Origin: Alphaproteobacteria bacterium | GTDB lineage: Bacteria; Pseudomonadota; Alphaproteobacteria; Rhizobiales; GCA-2746425 | Assembly (NCBI GenBank): GCA_024743215.1 | Contig: JANSWZ010000008.1 | Span: 62,001-126,000 of the forward strand | Length of the DNA stretch: 64,000 bases | Direction of reading: 5' to 3' | Part shown: positions 8,095-16,432 of the stretch, piece by piece | How positions within the stretch are numbered: the first letter of the stretch is position 1 | Layout: each line of letters starts with the position of its first letter | Notes under the pieces: generated by a model | The model's input: only the letters and a program-made list of their open reading frames with translations | Told to the model about the DNA's origin: nothing | Database searches by the model: none | Position numbers and translations under genes: made by a program

Positions 8095-9024
8095 TTATCT
8101 CAAAGCAGCCAACAAATCTCTCAACAGCACAAAGAAACCATCTGCGTCTGCGTTAAGGGCCACGTCCGTATGACAGCCCTTTTTGCCAATATTCCAGATG
8201 TCATGCACGGTGCGCCCAAAACTGATGCCTGAATTCGTATCCACATCCACACGCATCTTGCGCATTTCAAACAGATCGGGCTTCAGCAGCCAGGCAATGG
8301 TGCAGGGATCATGCAGCGCGGAACCGGAAAAGCCATAAATCTCGCGATAGACTTTTTCAAAAAACACAGACATGTCGGCAAATACCCTGCCTGTGTCGTT
8401 TCCAATATCTCTCAGCATTTGAACACGTTCAGGCGTTGCAATGACCTGATGCGTAACATTAAGCCCGAACATGATTTTGGGAACATCTGCCGACAGAACA
8501 ATCTGTGCAGCGTGCGGATCACACAGCATGTTGAACTCTGCTGCAGGACTGTCATTTCCGTAATCCGTCGACCCACCCATGAAAACGATTTGCTCTATAT
8601 TTTCAATCACATCCGGAGCCAGACGCAAAACAATAGCCAAATTCGTCAAGGGTCCGGAGGCGACAAGAGTGATCTTGCGATCCGTTGACCGCAATGTGTC
8701 GATGAGAAATGAGACCGCATCCAGTGGTTGTTTCTTGCTGGTCGGCTGCGCCAGTTCAGGCGCTTCCAGACCCGTTTCGCCATGATAGGCCGCCGCATCC
8801 ACAGTCTCGGCGAGTAAAGGTCGGTCTACGCCGGCAAAGACAGGAATGTCTGATCCAAACCAGTCCAGAATACGAAGGGCATTGTTGGTGGTCTGATCCA
8901 GTCCCACATTTCCGTATGTCGTGGTCACCCCAAGAATAGTCAGCTTGTCACTGGCAAGCGCCATCGCCAACGAAAACGCATCATCAATGCCTGGGTCGCA
9001 GTCCAGAATAATGGGAAGGGTCAT
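8095..9024 (-). CDS. Inosine-uridine preferring nucleoside hydrolase family protein
   Basis: Hydrolyses the N-glycosidic bond of ribonucleosides to base plus ribose for salvage. The 309-residue protein opens with the calcium-binding signature DCDPGIDD (8-15), followed by TTTYGN, ASGPLTNLA and VFMGGS typical of the family, and the distal metal and base region SALHDPCTIAW. It has no signal peptide, so it is cytoplasmic. Specificity (purine, pyrimidine or non-specific) cannot be read from the sequence. It is convergent with the LysR gene and divergent from the crotonase gene; no transporter is immediately linked. Confidence 0.93.
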   Translation of the reverse strand: MTLPIILDCDPGIDDAFSLAMALASDKLTILGVTTTYGNVGLDQTTNNALRILDWFGSDIPVFAGVDRPLLAETVDAAAYHGETGLEAPELAQPTSKKQPLDAVSFLIDTLRSTDRKITLVASGPLTNLAIVLRLAPDVIENIEQIVFMGGSTDYGNDSPAAEFNMLCDPHAAQIVLSADVPKIMFGLNVTHQVIATPERVQMLRDIGNDTGRVFADMSVFFEKVYREIYGFSGSALHDPCTIAWLLKPDLFEMRKMRVDVDTNSGISFGRTVHDIWNIGKKGCHTDVALNADADGFFVLLRDLLAALR

Positions 9025-9090
9025 GACGTTTCCAAAGCAGTTGATGGATCAGAAAAAAGGTGCAGCGCTAAGGTTAAACCATTTACATTT

Positions 9091-9108
9091 ATTGAAATGC
9101 AATTGAAA
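9091..9108. promoter_or_regulatory. Short direct repeat in divergent intergenic region, possible operator
   Basis: ATTGAAA occurs at 9091-9097 and again at 9102-9108, an 11-base period (about one helical turn), between the divergent nucleoside hydrolase and crotonase genes. This could be a regulator site, but the words are short and AT-rich and could be chance. Confidence 0.25.
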
Positions 9109-9154
9109 CCAGTGAACTCGGCTGATCTGAATTCAATAATTTAAAAGCGATGAC

Positions 9155-9952
9155 ATGACCAAAGATGACACTGCCCCCTGCATTGACCTCAGCATCGCCC
9201 AGCGATTAGCGACCATTAGCATCAGCAACCCCCGGCACCACAACGCGATGACATTGGACATGTGGCGGGCCCTTCCCGCACTCATGCAAGAGGCCGAGCG
9301 GAGCCCGGATGTCCGTGCGATCACCGTCCGCGGTTCCGGCGACACCGCCTTTGTCTCAGGCGCAGATATTTCCGAATTCTCGGATTTGCGCGCAAGAGGT
9401 GCGCCAGCCCGCGCCTATGACGAGGCCAACAGTATCGCCTTCGCCGCTATCAGAAACTGCAGTAAACCAACCATCGCCATGATCCAGGGCGCATGTATGG
9501 GCGGCGGCTTTGGCATCGCTGCAGCGTGTGATCTGCGCTACGCAGCAACCAATGCAACTTTTGCCATACCCGCAGCAAAACTCGGCATTGGATACCCGGT
9601 TGATGCCATGCAAGACATTGTGTCCGCTGTGGGAAGCAGCGCTGCAAAAGAATTGTTCTACACCGCGAAAACAATTAACGCAGAAGAAGCCCATAAACTG
9701 GGATTTCTGAACCAGGTTTTCGACGCCAATGAGTTGGAACCCAAGACACGGTCTGTTGCCGAACGAATTGCCAATGGCGCTCCCCTTACCTTGATGGCCG
9801 CAAAGAAAGCAATCCTGGCTTTGAACGACCCGTCAGAGCAGGCACAAAAGGGGGCGGTCCAAGCGGCCGAGGCCTGCTTTGACAGTGCTGACTATGATGA
9901 AGGCGTCAATGCTTTCCTGAACAAGCGCAAAGCCCGCTTTGCCGGAGATTGA
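9155..9952 (+). CDS. Crotonase-fold (enoyl-CoA hydratase/isomerase family) protein lacking both catalytic glutamates
   Basis: A 265-residue crotonase-superfamily protein with the CoA-binding and oxyanion-hole segments (GDTAFVSGADISEF about 62-75; GACMGGGFGIAAACDLRYA 112-130). In the rat hydratase the two catalytic glutamates sit in GGGCE and, 20 residues on, in PEI. Here those positions are G120 (GGGFG) and A140 (PAAKLG). Classical hydration is therefore unlikely. Decarboxylase, isomerase or thioester-hydrolysis chemistry is possible, but I cannot choose. It is usually annotated enoyl-CoA hydratase by homology. It is convergent with an alpha/beta hydrolase gene 9 bases away. Confidence 0.85.
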   Translation: MTKDDTAPCIDLSIAQRLATISISNPRHHNAMTLDMWRALPALMQEAERSPDVRAITVRGSGDTAFVSGADISEFSDLRARGAPARAYDEANSIAFAAIRNCSKPTIAMIQGACMGGGFGIAAACDLRYAATNATFAIPAAKLGIGYPVDAMQDIVSAVGSSAAKELFYTAKTINAEEAHKLGFLNQVFDANELEPKTRSVAERIANGAPLTLMAAKKAILALNDPSEQAQKGAVQAAEACFDSADYDEGVNAFLNKRKARFAGD

Positions 9953-9961
9953 ATTCAGACC

Positions 9962-10753
9962 CTAAAGCTGCGCCAGAAACGCCAACACTCCGGCTTTGAA
10001 AACCTTATCACCAACCGCAAGCTGATGATCACGACCGGGAATGTCGAGAAACGTTGAGCCGGGAATCAGCGCTGCCAGCTCCTCACCGGAGCCGGATATG
10101 TCATCTTTCGTACCCACTGCGACCAGCGATGGCGGCCTCAATTCGGCAATTTCGGTTTCAGACACCAGTTGGCGTGTGGACACCATGCAGGCTGCCAACG
10201 CTTTGCGGTCACTTTTGGTGGAGTCCGCAAACAGTCGGAAACGCTTGCCCACAGCATCAGTGATATCATCCGGGTGATCGGCCAGAAGCGCGTCAACAAT
10301 GGGTTGGGAAGCGCCGACACCGGTTACCATGCCCATGCCAAGACCGCCAAACACAGCGGAGCACACCCGCTCAGGATGCGCCAACGCCAGAAACGCGGTG
10401 AGCCTTGCGCCCATGGAATAACCCATGACATGAGCCTGGTCGATTGACAGATGGTCCAGCAGGCCGCGCGAATCCTCTGCCATCTTTGCAGCAAAGTAAG
10501 CGTCTGGATCATAAAGCTTTTCGCTGTCGCCGTGCCCGCGATTGTCAAGCGCAATGACTCGGTAGCCTGCGCCGGTCAGTGTCGTAACCCAGGACGGATA
10601 GACCCAATTGACATGGGCACTAGAGGCAAATCCGTGAATCAGAAGGATGGGTGTGGCCTGAGCCGGCACATCAGCCTTAGGCGGTAGATCGAAATAGGAA
10701 ATTGTCACATCGGAATGATCAAACTCCGCCATTGGCATCTTGTTCAGGTTCAT
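9962..10753 (-). CDS. Alpha/beta hydrolase
   Basis: A 263-residue alpha/beta-hydrolase-fold protein. The oxyanion region is HGFASS (40-45), the nucleophile elbow is GYSMG (Ser113), a late acidic stretch is GTKDD and the catalytic histidine is in GRDHQLAV near the C terminus, so the triad is complete. It has no signal peptide. Substrate is unknown; the family includes esterases, C-C hydrolases and lactonases. Start at 10753 is the longest; internal ATGs at codons 6 and 8 are also possible. It faces the crotonase gene tail to tail. Confidence 0.9.
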   Translation of the reverse strand: MNLNKMPMAEFDHSDVTISYFDLPPKADVPAQATPILLIHGFASSAHVNWVYPSWVTTLTGAGYRVIALDNRGHGDSEKLYDPDAYFAAKMAEDSRGLLDHLSIDQAHVMGYSMGARLTAFLALAHPERVCSAVFGGLGMGMVTGVGASQPIVDALLADHPDDITDAVGKRFRLFADSTKSDRKALAACMVSTRQLVSETEIAELRPPSLVAVGTKDDISGSGEELAALIPGSTFLDIPGRDHQLAVGDKVFKAGVLAFLAQL

Positions 10754-10885
10754 TTACCCAGCCCGCTCTTAAATTCATCCTCTATCTCCCCCTCAATAGC
10801 CATTTCCCCCTACCCTTTCCAGTCGGAACCTTTTAAGGTTTGAAAAATCGATTTGGCGCACCCACACGGACGGAGTTTTGTCACT

Positions 10886-11122
10886 ATGGCAGAGGCGGTT
10901 ACCCCCCACTTTCACAACACAGATGGTGTTGAAGCAATATCCATCGGCGTGAAGGAATTTATGTGCATTGGTGCACAGCCACCGCAAGATCATCCGCACG
11001 TGTTTCTGGATATGGGAGATGATTCAGAGAAAGTCTGCCCCTATTGCTCAACGCTGTACAAGTATGATCCGGATCTTGGCGCGACTGAAAGCAAGCCGAC
11101 CGGTATGCTTATCAGGGTCTAG
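10886..11122 (+). CDS. Small zinc-finger protein of the CHCC type
   Basis: A 78-residue protein with the zf-CHCC pattern: FMCIG, then DHPHVFLDMG, then VCPYCSTLYKYDP, giving Cys-His-Cys-Cys zinc ligands. This domain is shared with the mitochondrial complex I subunit NDUFS6, and bacterial homologues are widespread in alphaproteobacteria. A link to respiratory complex I here is inference only. ATG at 10886 has GGAG 10 bases upstream; the frame is open to 10853 without a better start. The FAD monooxygenase starts 8 bases downstream, so the two are probably co-transcribed. Confidence 0.88.
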   Translation: MAEAVTPHFHNTDGVEAISIGVKEFMCIGAQPPQDHPHVFLDMGDDSEKVCPYCSTLYKYDPDLGATESKPTGMLIRV

Positions 11123-11130
11123 AGTCCGTT

Positions 11131-12285
11131 TTGGCCGAACCACTTTCGATTCTCATCGTTGGTGGCGGAATCGGTGGTCTGACAACGGCCCTTGCGCTTT
11201 CACAGGCAGGGTGCCGCGTTTCTGTTTTTGAGCGCGCCAAAGACTTCCAACCCATCGGCGCAGGCTTGCAACTGTCAGCGAATGCCCTGTCGGTTCTGGA
11301 AAAAATCGGCCTGACCATGCGCGGGAAAAACGGCATAGACATTGCCAGCACAGAAGTTCGGGATGGCAGTTCCGGGAAGCTGATTTCTCGCATAGCGACG
11401 CCTGACAACAACAGCACGCTTGTTATTTCCCGGCCCGATCTGCAGGCCACTCTGCTGCAGGCCGTCATGGCCGATGTGAACATCGAACTCAACACTGATG
11501 CCGAAGTTGTGGACATGCTCGGCGGCAAGTCGGTTGCGTCGCTGACACTGTCAAATGGCACAATGCATACCGGAGATGTACTGATTGGAGCTGACGGTGT
11601 CTGGTCGCAGACGCGCCGAATGGTAAATTCGGCACGCCCCGACTACTCAGGCCGTATCGCCTGGCGTGCGACCATGCCCTTGTCGAGCGTCCCGAAAAAT
11701 ATCAGCCGCCACACTGTGACACTGTGGCTGGCAAACGGGGCGCATCTGGTGACCTACCCAATCGCAAATGGTGCATCCTTCAATGCGGTCGGCATCATTC
11801 AGGATGGCTGGCAGGCAGAGGGCTGGACCGAGAAAGGAAACAGGGCAGAACTGGCTCTGGCCTTTTCTGATTGGCACAGCCCGGTGCAACGCCTTCTCCA
11901 GTCGACTGATACCTGGCAGAAATGGGCATTATGCACCGTTGATCCGACGATGAACTGGACCAAGGGCCGGATGGCACTTCTGGGCGATGCCGCCCATGCC
12001 ATGGTGCCATTCATGGCACAAGGCGCCGGAATGAGCATTGAGGACGCGTGGGTCCTTGCACGCCAGTTGGGCAAGGCCAACCGGGACACTGTGCCGGAAG
12101 CGCTTGCGGCCTATCAGACAGAACGTCAGGATCGGGTCACGAAGGTCTGGGAAACGTCCATGCAACAAGGCAAGATTTACCATCTCAGCGGTCCCATGCG
12201 CTTTGCCCGCAACATGGTCATGCAATCCGGTGGAAACCTTTTGAAAAATCGCTACAACTGGATCTATGACTGGCGGGCACAATAG
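11131..12285 (+). CDS. FAD-dependent monooxygenase (aromatic-hydroxylase/UbiH-like family)
   Basis: A 384-residue class A flavoprotein monooxygenase. It has the Rossmann GGGIGG motif (11-16), the DG motif LIGADGVWSQTRR in the middle and the FAD-ribityl motif LLGDAAHAMVPFMAQGAGMSIEDA near residue 290. The pattern is closest in style to salicylate or 3-hydroxybenzoate hydroxylases, but the substrate cannot be assigned. The start is TTG at 11131; no ATG or GTG lies between it and the previous stop in frame, and the ribosome-binding sequence (AGGG) is distant. It is 8 bases after the zinc-finger gene and 4 bases before DUF1624, forming a three-gene operon. Confidence 0.9.
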   Translation: MAEPLSILIVGGGIGGLTTALALSQAGCRVSVFERAKDFQPIGAGLQLSANALSVLEKIGLTMRGKNGIDIASTEVRDGSSGKLISRIATPDNNSTLVISRPDLQATLLQAVMADVNIELNTDAEVVDMLGGKSVASLTLSNGTMHTGDVLIGADGVWSQTRRMVNSARPDYSGRIAWRATMPLSSVPKNISRHTVTLWLANGAHLVTYPIANGASFNAVGIIQDGWQAEGWTEKGNRAELALAFSDWHSPVQRLLQSTDTWQKWALCTVDPTMNWTKGRMALLGDAAHAMVPFMAQGAGMSIEDAWVLARQLGKANRDTVPEALAAYQTERQDRVTKVWETSMQQGKIYHLSGPMRFARNMVMQSGGNLLKNRYNWIYDWRAQ

Positions 12286-12289
12286 ATGA

Positions 12290-13069
12290 ATGAAAGTGTC
12301 CGCGTCAGGAGAGAACTGTGCTGATTGCGAGACCGCAGTGAGCTATCCGGCTCTGAAACAACGCCTCCCTTTCATCGACGTGCTGCGCGGCATCGCACTC
12401 ACCGCCATGATCATCTACCACGCCAGTTGGAACCTTGATGCATTTGGTTTTACGCAACTGGGCGTTCTCAGTGCCCCCGTTTGGATCGCATTCGCAAGAG
12501 CCATTGCAGGCAGTTTTCTTGTGCTGACAGGCATCTCGCTTGTACTGGCAGATGCTGCCGGTCATGGGGCACATGCAAAGTTGAAGCGCATTGGAAAGAT
12601 CGCCCTTGCCGCCGCGCTGGTCTCCATTGCAACCTATTTCGTTTTCCCCGATGCCTTTGTTTATTTCGGCATTCTACATCACATCGCCTTGGCTGGTTTG
12701 CTTGCCTGGCCGCTGATGCGTCTGCATTGGCTGGTGATACTCGCCACCGCTATCGGTATCGTGTTTGTAAATCAGACGGTCGCTGTTGAATTTGCAGATA
12801 CGCGCTGGCTTGCATGGATCGGCATCAGTCAATTCGTGCCGCCAACCAATGATTATGTGCCGGTGTTCCCGTGGTTCGCAGTTGTTCTGGCCGGAGTGCT
12901 GGCCGCCCGTCTGATCCTGAACACGCCCACCTTGCAAAACCCATTGGCCGCGCGACCATCCTGGTCTTCACCATTCATCTGGATGGGACGTCACAGCCTG
13001 CTGATTTATCTCATTCATCAGCCCATCTTGTTTGGATTGGCGTCCTTTGCTTACGGTCTTATGCAGTAG
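12290..13069 (+). CDS. DUF1624 membrane protein (heparan-alpha-glucosaminide N-acetyltransferase catalytic-domain family)
   Basis: A 259-residue integral membrane protein with about seven hydrophobic segments and the family opening RLPFIDVLRGIALTAMIIYHASWNLDAFGF, followed by GSFLVLTGISLVLA and the C-terminal GRHSLLIYLIHQPILFG. Relatives include the lysosomal acetyltransferase HGSNAT, in which the early His acts in acyl transfer; bacterial members are uncharacterised as far as I know. The last 11 bases overlap the 3' end of the acyl-ligase gene on the other strand. It is likely co-transcribed with the monooxygenase. Confidence 0.88.
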   Translation: MKVSASGENCADCETAVSYPALKQRLPFIDVLRGIALTAMIIYHASWNLDAFGFTQLGVLSAPVWIAFARAIAGSFLVLTGISLVLADAAGHGAHAKLKRIGKIALAAALVSIATYFVFPDAFVYFGILHHIALAGLLAWPLMRLHWLVILATAIGIVFVNQTVAVEFADTRWLAWIGISQFVPPTNDYVPVFPWFAVVLAGVLAARLILNTPTLQNPLAARPSWSSPFIWMGRHSLLIYLIHQPILFGLASFAYGLMQ

Positions 13070-14669
13070 CAATGTCTTGAATGGCAACGTAATCGAGTTT
13101 TCCGGTGCCAAGCACAGGCAATTCATCGATTGCAACGAATTTCTTTGGCATCATAAGCTCTGGAACACCATTGATCTTGGCCCATTTCACAAGACGCTTT
13201 ATATCGGGATCGGGCATGTCTGTCACAAGCACCAACGCCTCTCCCTTGGTTTTGTGGTCCACAGCCACCACTGCGTGATTATGGTCTGGCCAGACTGCGC
13301 CAATGTTCATTTCCACGGCACCCAGCGAAACCATTTCACCACCGATTTTGGCAAAGCGTTTGGCACGGCCCTGAATGGTCACGAAACCATTCTCATCCAC
13401 ATCCACAATATCGCCTGTATCATGCCAGCCTGCAGTCGTTGGTTCCAAAAGACCCGGTGCATCATGACGCATATAGCCACGCATGATGTTTGGGCCTTTG
13501 ACATGCAGACGTCCGCCGGTCTTCAACCCCGGAATGGGCTCAATGCGATACTTCATGCCTGGCATCATGCGGCCAACTGAGCCATCCTTGTGATGGTCAG
13601 GCGTATTGGCACAGATCACCGGGGCGCATTCTGTTGCGCCATACCCTTCCAAAAGCCACAGACCAAATTTGTCCATCCACAGCTTGCGGGTCGAATCCTT
13701 GACGCGCTCAGCCCCCAGAACCACAAGTGTCAGATTGGCAAAATGCTCTTTGCTGGCCACACGACCCCACCCGGCCATAAAGGTGTCAGTCCCCACCAGA
13801 ATATCGCAACCAGACGCCAGGACCTCTGCCGGTATCTGTTTGTAATGCAATGGTGAAGGATAAAGGTAAGTCCTCATGCCAAGCACAATCGGGGCGATCA
13901 GTCCCACAGTCAGACCAAAGGAATGAAAGGCCGGAAGCGGGCTGAAAATCGCCCGCGTTTCATCAATATTCTCAACCTTCAAAAACTGCTCGCAATTGGC
14001 CAGCAGGCTCATATGGCTAAGAGCCACACCCTTTGGCAATCCCTCGGAGCCGGATGTAAACAGCATGACGGCTGTGTCGCTCTGTACCACCCGCCGGCGT
14101 TCAAAGCGCTTACGTGCCCATCTTGCACTCAGCACGCCTCGTATCTTGTCAAACTTCGTGATGCTGGCCCGCAGATCTTCCGTCCACAAGATCTGAACAT
14201 GCTCTTTCAGACCCTCGATGAGGTCCTCAAAGCCTGCTTCTTCAATGAATTTACGGGACGTGATCATCGTCTCCATGCGCGTGGTCTTGCAGGCAGCAAT
14301 CAGGTTTTTCAATCCACTGGAAAAGTTCATCATGGCCGGCACGCGGCCAATACCCTGCAACCCAAAAAACACAGCCGCCAAACCCGCTACATTTGGCAGC
14401 ATCAGGCCAACGCGTTCGCCCGGTGCCGTATGTTTCTCAATTTTGCGGCCAATAATCGTCGCCCCAAGGATCAGGCGATCATAGCTCAATGGCGTGCGCT
14501 CTGTATCCTCAACCACAAGCCGATCACCACCAAGACGGTCACGCGCATCCAGCAGCGCCTCAAACAATGTCTTGTTCCAGGCCTCCGAATTGAGCGGGAC
14601 ATCCGCTGTCGACGGACTGTCCTTGGTCATAGGCGCAAGCGCTGATATCGCACCCGATTGTTTCATCAA
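13059..14669 (-). CDS. AMP-dependent acyl-CoA/acyl-ACP synthetase, Aas ligase-domain-like
   Basis: A 536-residue adenylate-forming ligase. The P-loop is LFTSGSEGLPKGVALSH, the A5 motif is GYGATECAPV, the A7 motif is WHDTGDIV, and the catalytic lysine lies in LGTGKLDY near the end. The sequence style matches the C-terminal acyl-ACP synthetase domain of E. coli Aas, but no acyltransferase domain is present here. Activation of recycled or exogenous fatty acids is therefore the best guess. The start may be ATG 14669 or an internal ATG 13 codons on. It lies alone between DUF1624 and the glycogen operon. Confidence 0.88.
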   Translation of the reverse strand: MMKQSGAISALAPMTKDSPSTADVPLNSEAWNKTLFEALLDARDRLGGDRLVVEDTERTPLSYDRLILGATIIGRKIEKHTAPGERVGLMLPNVAGLAAVFFGLQGIGRVPAMMNFSSGLKNLIAACKTTRMETMITSRKFIEEAGFEDLIEGLKEHVQILWTEDLRASITKFDKIRGVLSARWARKRFERRRVVQSDTAVMLFTSGSEGLPKGVALSHMSLLANCEQFLKVENIDETRAIFSPLPAFHSFGLTVGLIAPIVLGMRTYLYPSPLHYKQIPAEVLASGCDILVGTDTFMAGWGRVASKEHFANLTLVVLGAERVKDSTRKLWMDKFGLWLLEGYGATECAPVICANTPDHHKDGSVGRMMPGMKYRIEPIPGLKTGGRLHVKGPNIMRGYMRHDAPGLLEPTTAGWHDTGDIVDVDENGFVTIQGRAKRFAKIGGEMVSLGAVEMNIGAVWPDHNHAVVAVDHKTKGEALVLVTDMPDPDIKRLVKWAKINGVPELMMPKKFVAIDELPVLGTGKLDYVAIQDIATA

Positions 14670-14794
14670 CTCATCACTCGATATGTCTTAAGGAATCTCT
14701 TCGTGAAGTGGAAGATGGTGTTTTACCAGACAGATAGCAAGCAGATAGCCTTGGTTTGCCTTACCAATTGCACAAAGCAGTTTCAGTCTTAGAA

Positions 14795-16432
14795 CTATGT
14801 CATTACGTTTGGCGCATCCCTGCCAAGCCTCTCGGTCAGGCCGGAAATTTCCTGTGCCGCATCCCGGACAGATTGCAGAGCTTCCTGTGTGTCCTTGCCA
14901 TGATCTGTACCCTGCGGCGCATATTGTTCCAGATAGAGCCGCAATGTGGCTCCCTCTGTGCCAGTGCCTGACAGGCGGAACACGGCGCGCGCATCACTTT
15001 CGAAGAAAATTCGGATGCCCTGATTATGGCTGACAGAGTGATCCACCGGATCATGATAAGAAAACTCATCAGCCCGTTTCACGGTCTGGCCGGCAAAGCT
15101 TTGACCCGGCAGGTCTGCAAGCTTTGCCCGCAGATCATTCATTAATTGTCCGGCTGCATCTGCGGGAACCGCCTCAAAATCATGACGTGAATAGTAATCA
15201 CGACCATAGGTGTCCCAGTGATCCTGCAGGATGTCAGACGCTGACATCTGACGCTCGGCCAGAATATTCAGCCAAAGCAAAATCGCCCAAAGACCGTCCT
15301 TCTCCCGTACATGATCTGACCCGGTTCCAGCACTTTCCTCGCCACAAATCGTGACTTTTCCAGCATCCAGAAGATTGCCGAAGAACTTCCAGCCCGTCGG
15401 TGTCTCGTAACTGCCGATCCCCAGCTTCGCTGCCACACGGTCACTGGCAGCACTTGTTGGCATGGAGCGCGCAACGCCCTTCAGACCTGCATTGTAACCC
15501 GGAGCCAGATGGGCATTGGCGGCAAGAACCGCAAGACTGTCTGAAGGGGTGATATATGTACCGCGCGCAACAACCATATTGCGATCGCCATCGCCATCAG
15601 AAGCCGCACCAAAATCCGGTGCTACATCGGACATCATCAAATCCATCAAAGTCTTGGCCCACACAGGGTTCGGGTCGGGATGCCCGCCACCGAAATCCTC
15701 TTGCGGAACGCCATTGATAACCGTCCCGTCCGGCGCACCAAGTTCGCCTTCCAGAATGGCCTTTGCATAAGGTCCGGTAACCGCATGCATCGCGTCAAAT
15801 CGCATCGTAAATCCAGACGCAAACAAGGCTCGGATTTTATCGAAATCAAACAGGCTTTTCATCAGCACTGAATAGTCAGACACCGGATCCACGATCTCGA
15901 TTTCCATCGCGCCAAGCGTCTGCTTGCCAAGTTGGCCAAGCACAGCATCTGGCGCGCGCAGAGTTTTGTATGATTGCAGAGTTTTGGTCTGCTCCAGCAT
16001 CGCATCTGTCACACTTTCAGGTGCCGGACCACCATTTTGAATGTTGAACTTCAGCCCAAAATCCTCATCAATCCCACCCGGATTGTGACTGGCCGACAGA
16101 ATCAACCCGCCATCAGTCTTGTTCAGACGGATCAGATGAGACGCAGATGGCGTGGACAACAATCCGTTCTGTCCAACGATGGCTTTGACAGCTCCATTGG
16201 CCGCAGCCATCTTCAAAATCGTCTGGATTGCTTCAGCGTTGAAGTAACGCCCGTCACCACCAATCACAAAAGTCTTGCCCTCAGCCCCACCAATGGCATT
16301 GAAAATCGACTGGACAAAATTCTCCAGATAATGCGGCTCCATGAATGTGCGCGTTTTTTTGCGAAGCCCGGAGGTGCCGGGTTTCTGGCCCTCAATCGGC
16401 TGTGTGGACACAACATCAATGGTCACTGGCAT
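14795..16432 (-). CDS. pgm: Phosphoglucomutase (alpha-D-glucose phosphate-specific)
   Basis: Interconverts glucose-1-phosphate and glucose-6-phosphate, linking glycogen turnover to central metabolism. The 545-residue protein has the phosphoserine loop LSASHNPGG, the Mg-binding loop SDGDGDRNMV, the sugar-binding CGEESAGTGSDHVREKDG and the C-terminal phosphate-binding RLSGTGTEGATLRLY. Its start overlaps the malQ stop by 10 bases, so it is the last gene of the glycogen operon. I see no convincing terminator in the 125 bases after it. Confidence 0.97.
   Translation of the reverse strand: MPVTIDVVSTQPIEGQKPGTSGLRKKTRTFMEPHYLENFVQSIFNAIGGAEGKTFVIGGDGRYFNAEAIQTILKMAAANGAVKAIVGQNGLLSTPSASHLIRLNKTDGGLILSASHNPGGIDEDFGLKFNIQNGGPAPESVTDAMLEQTKTLQSYKTLRAPDAVLGQLGKQTLGAMEIEIVDPVSDYSVLMKSLFDFDKIRALFASGFTMRFDAMHAVTGPYAKAILEGELGAPDGTVINGVPQEDFGGGHPDPNPVWAKTLMDLMMSDVAPDFGAASDGDGDRNMVVARGTYITPSDSLAVLAANAHLAPGYNAGLKGVARSMPTSAASDRVAAKLGIGSYETPTGWKFFGNLLDAGKVTICGEESAGTGSDHVREKDGLWAILLWLNILAERQMSASDILQDHWDTYGRDYYSRHDFEAVPADAAGQLMNDLRAKLADLPGQSFAGQTVKRADEFSYHDPVDHSVSHNQGIRIFFESDARAVFRLSGTGTEGATLRLYLEQYAPQGTDHGKDTQEALQSVRDAAQEISGLTERLGRDAPNVMT

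Noticed and set aside
10827-10840. AACCTT/AAGGTT dyad upstream of the zinc-finger gene
   Set aside because: Six-base AT-rich arms with a 2-base spacer are too common to call an operator.
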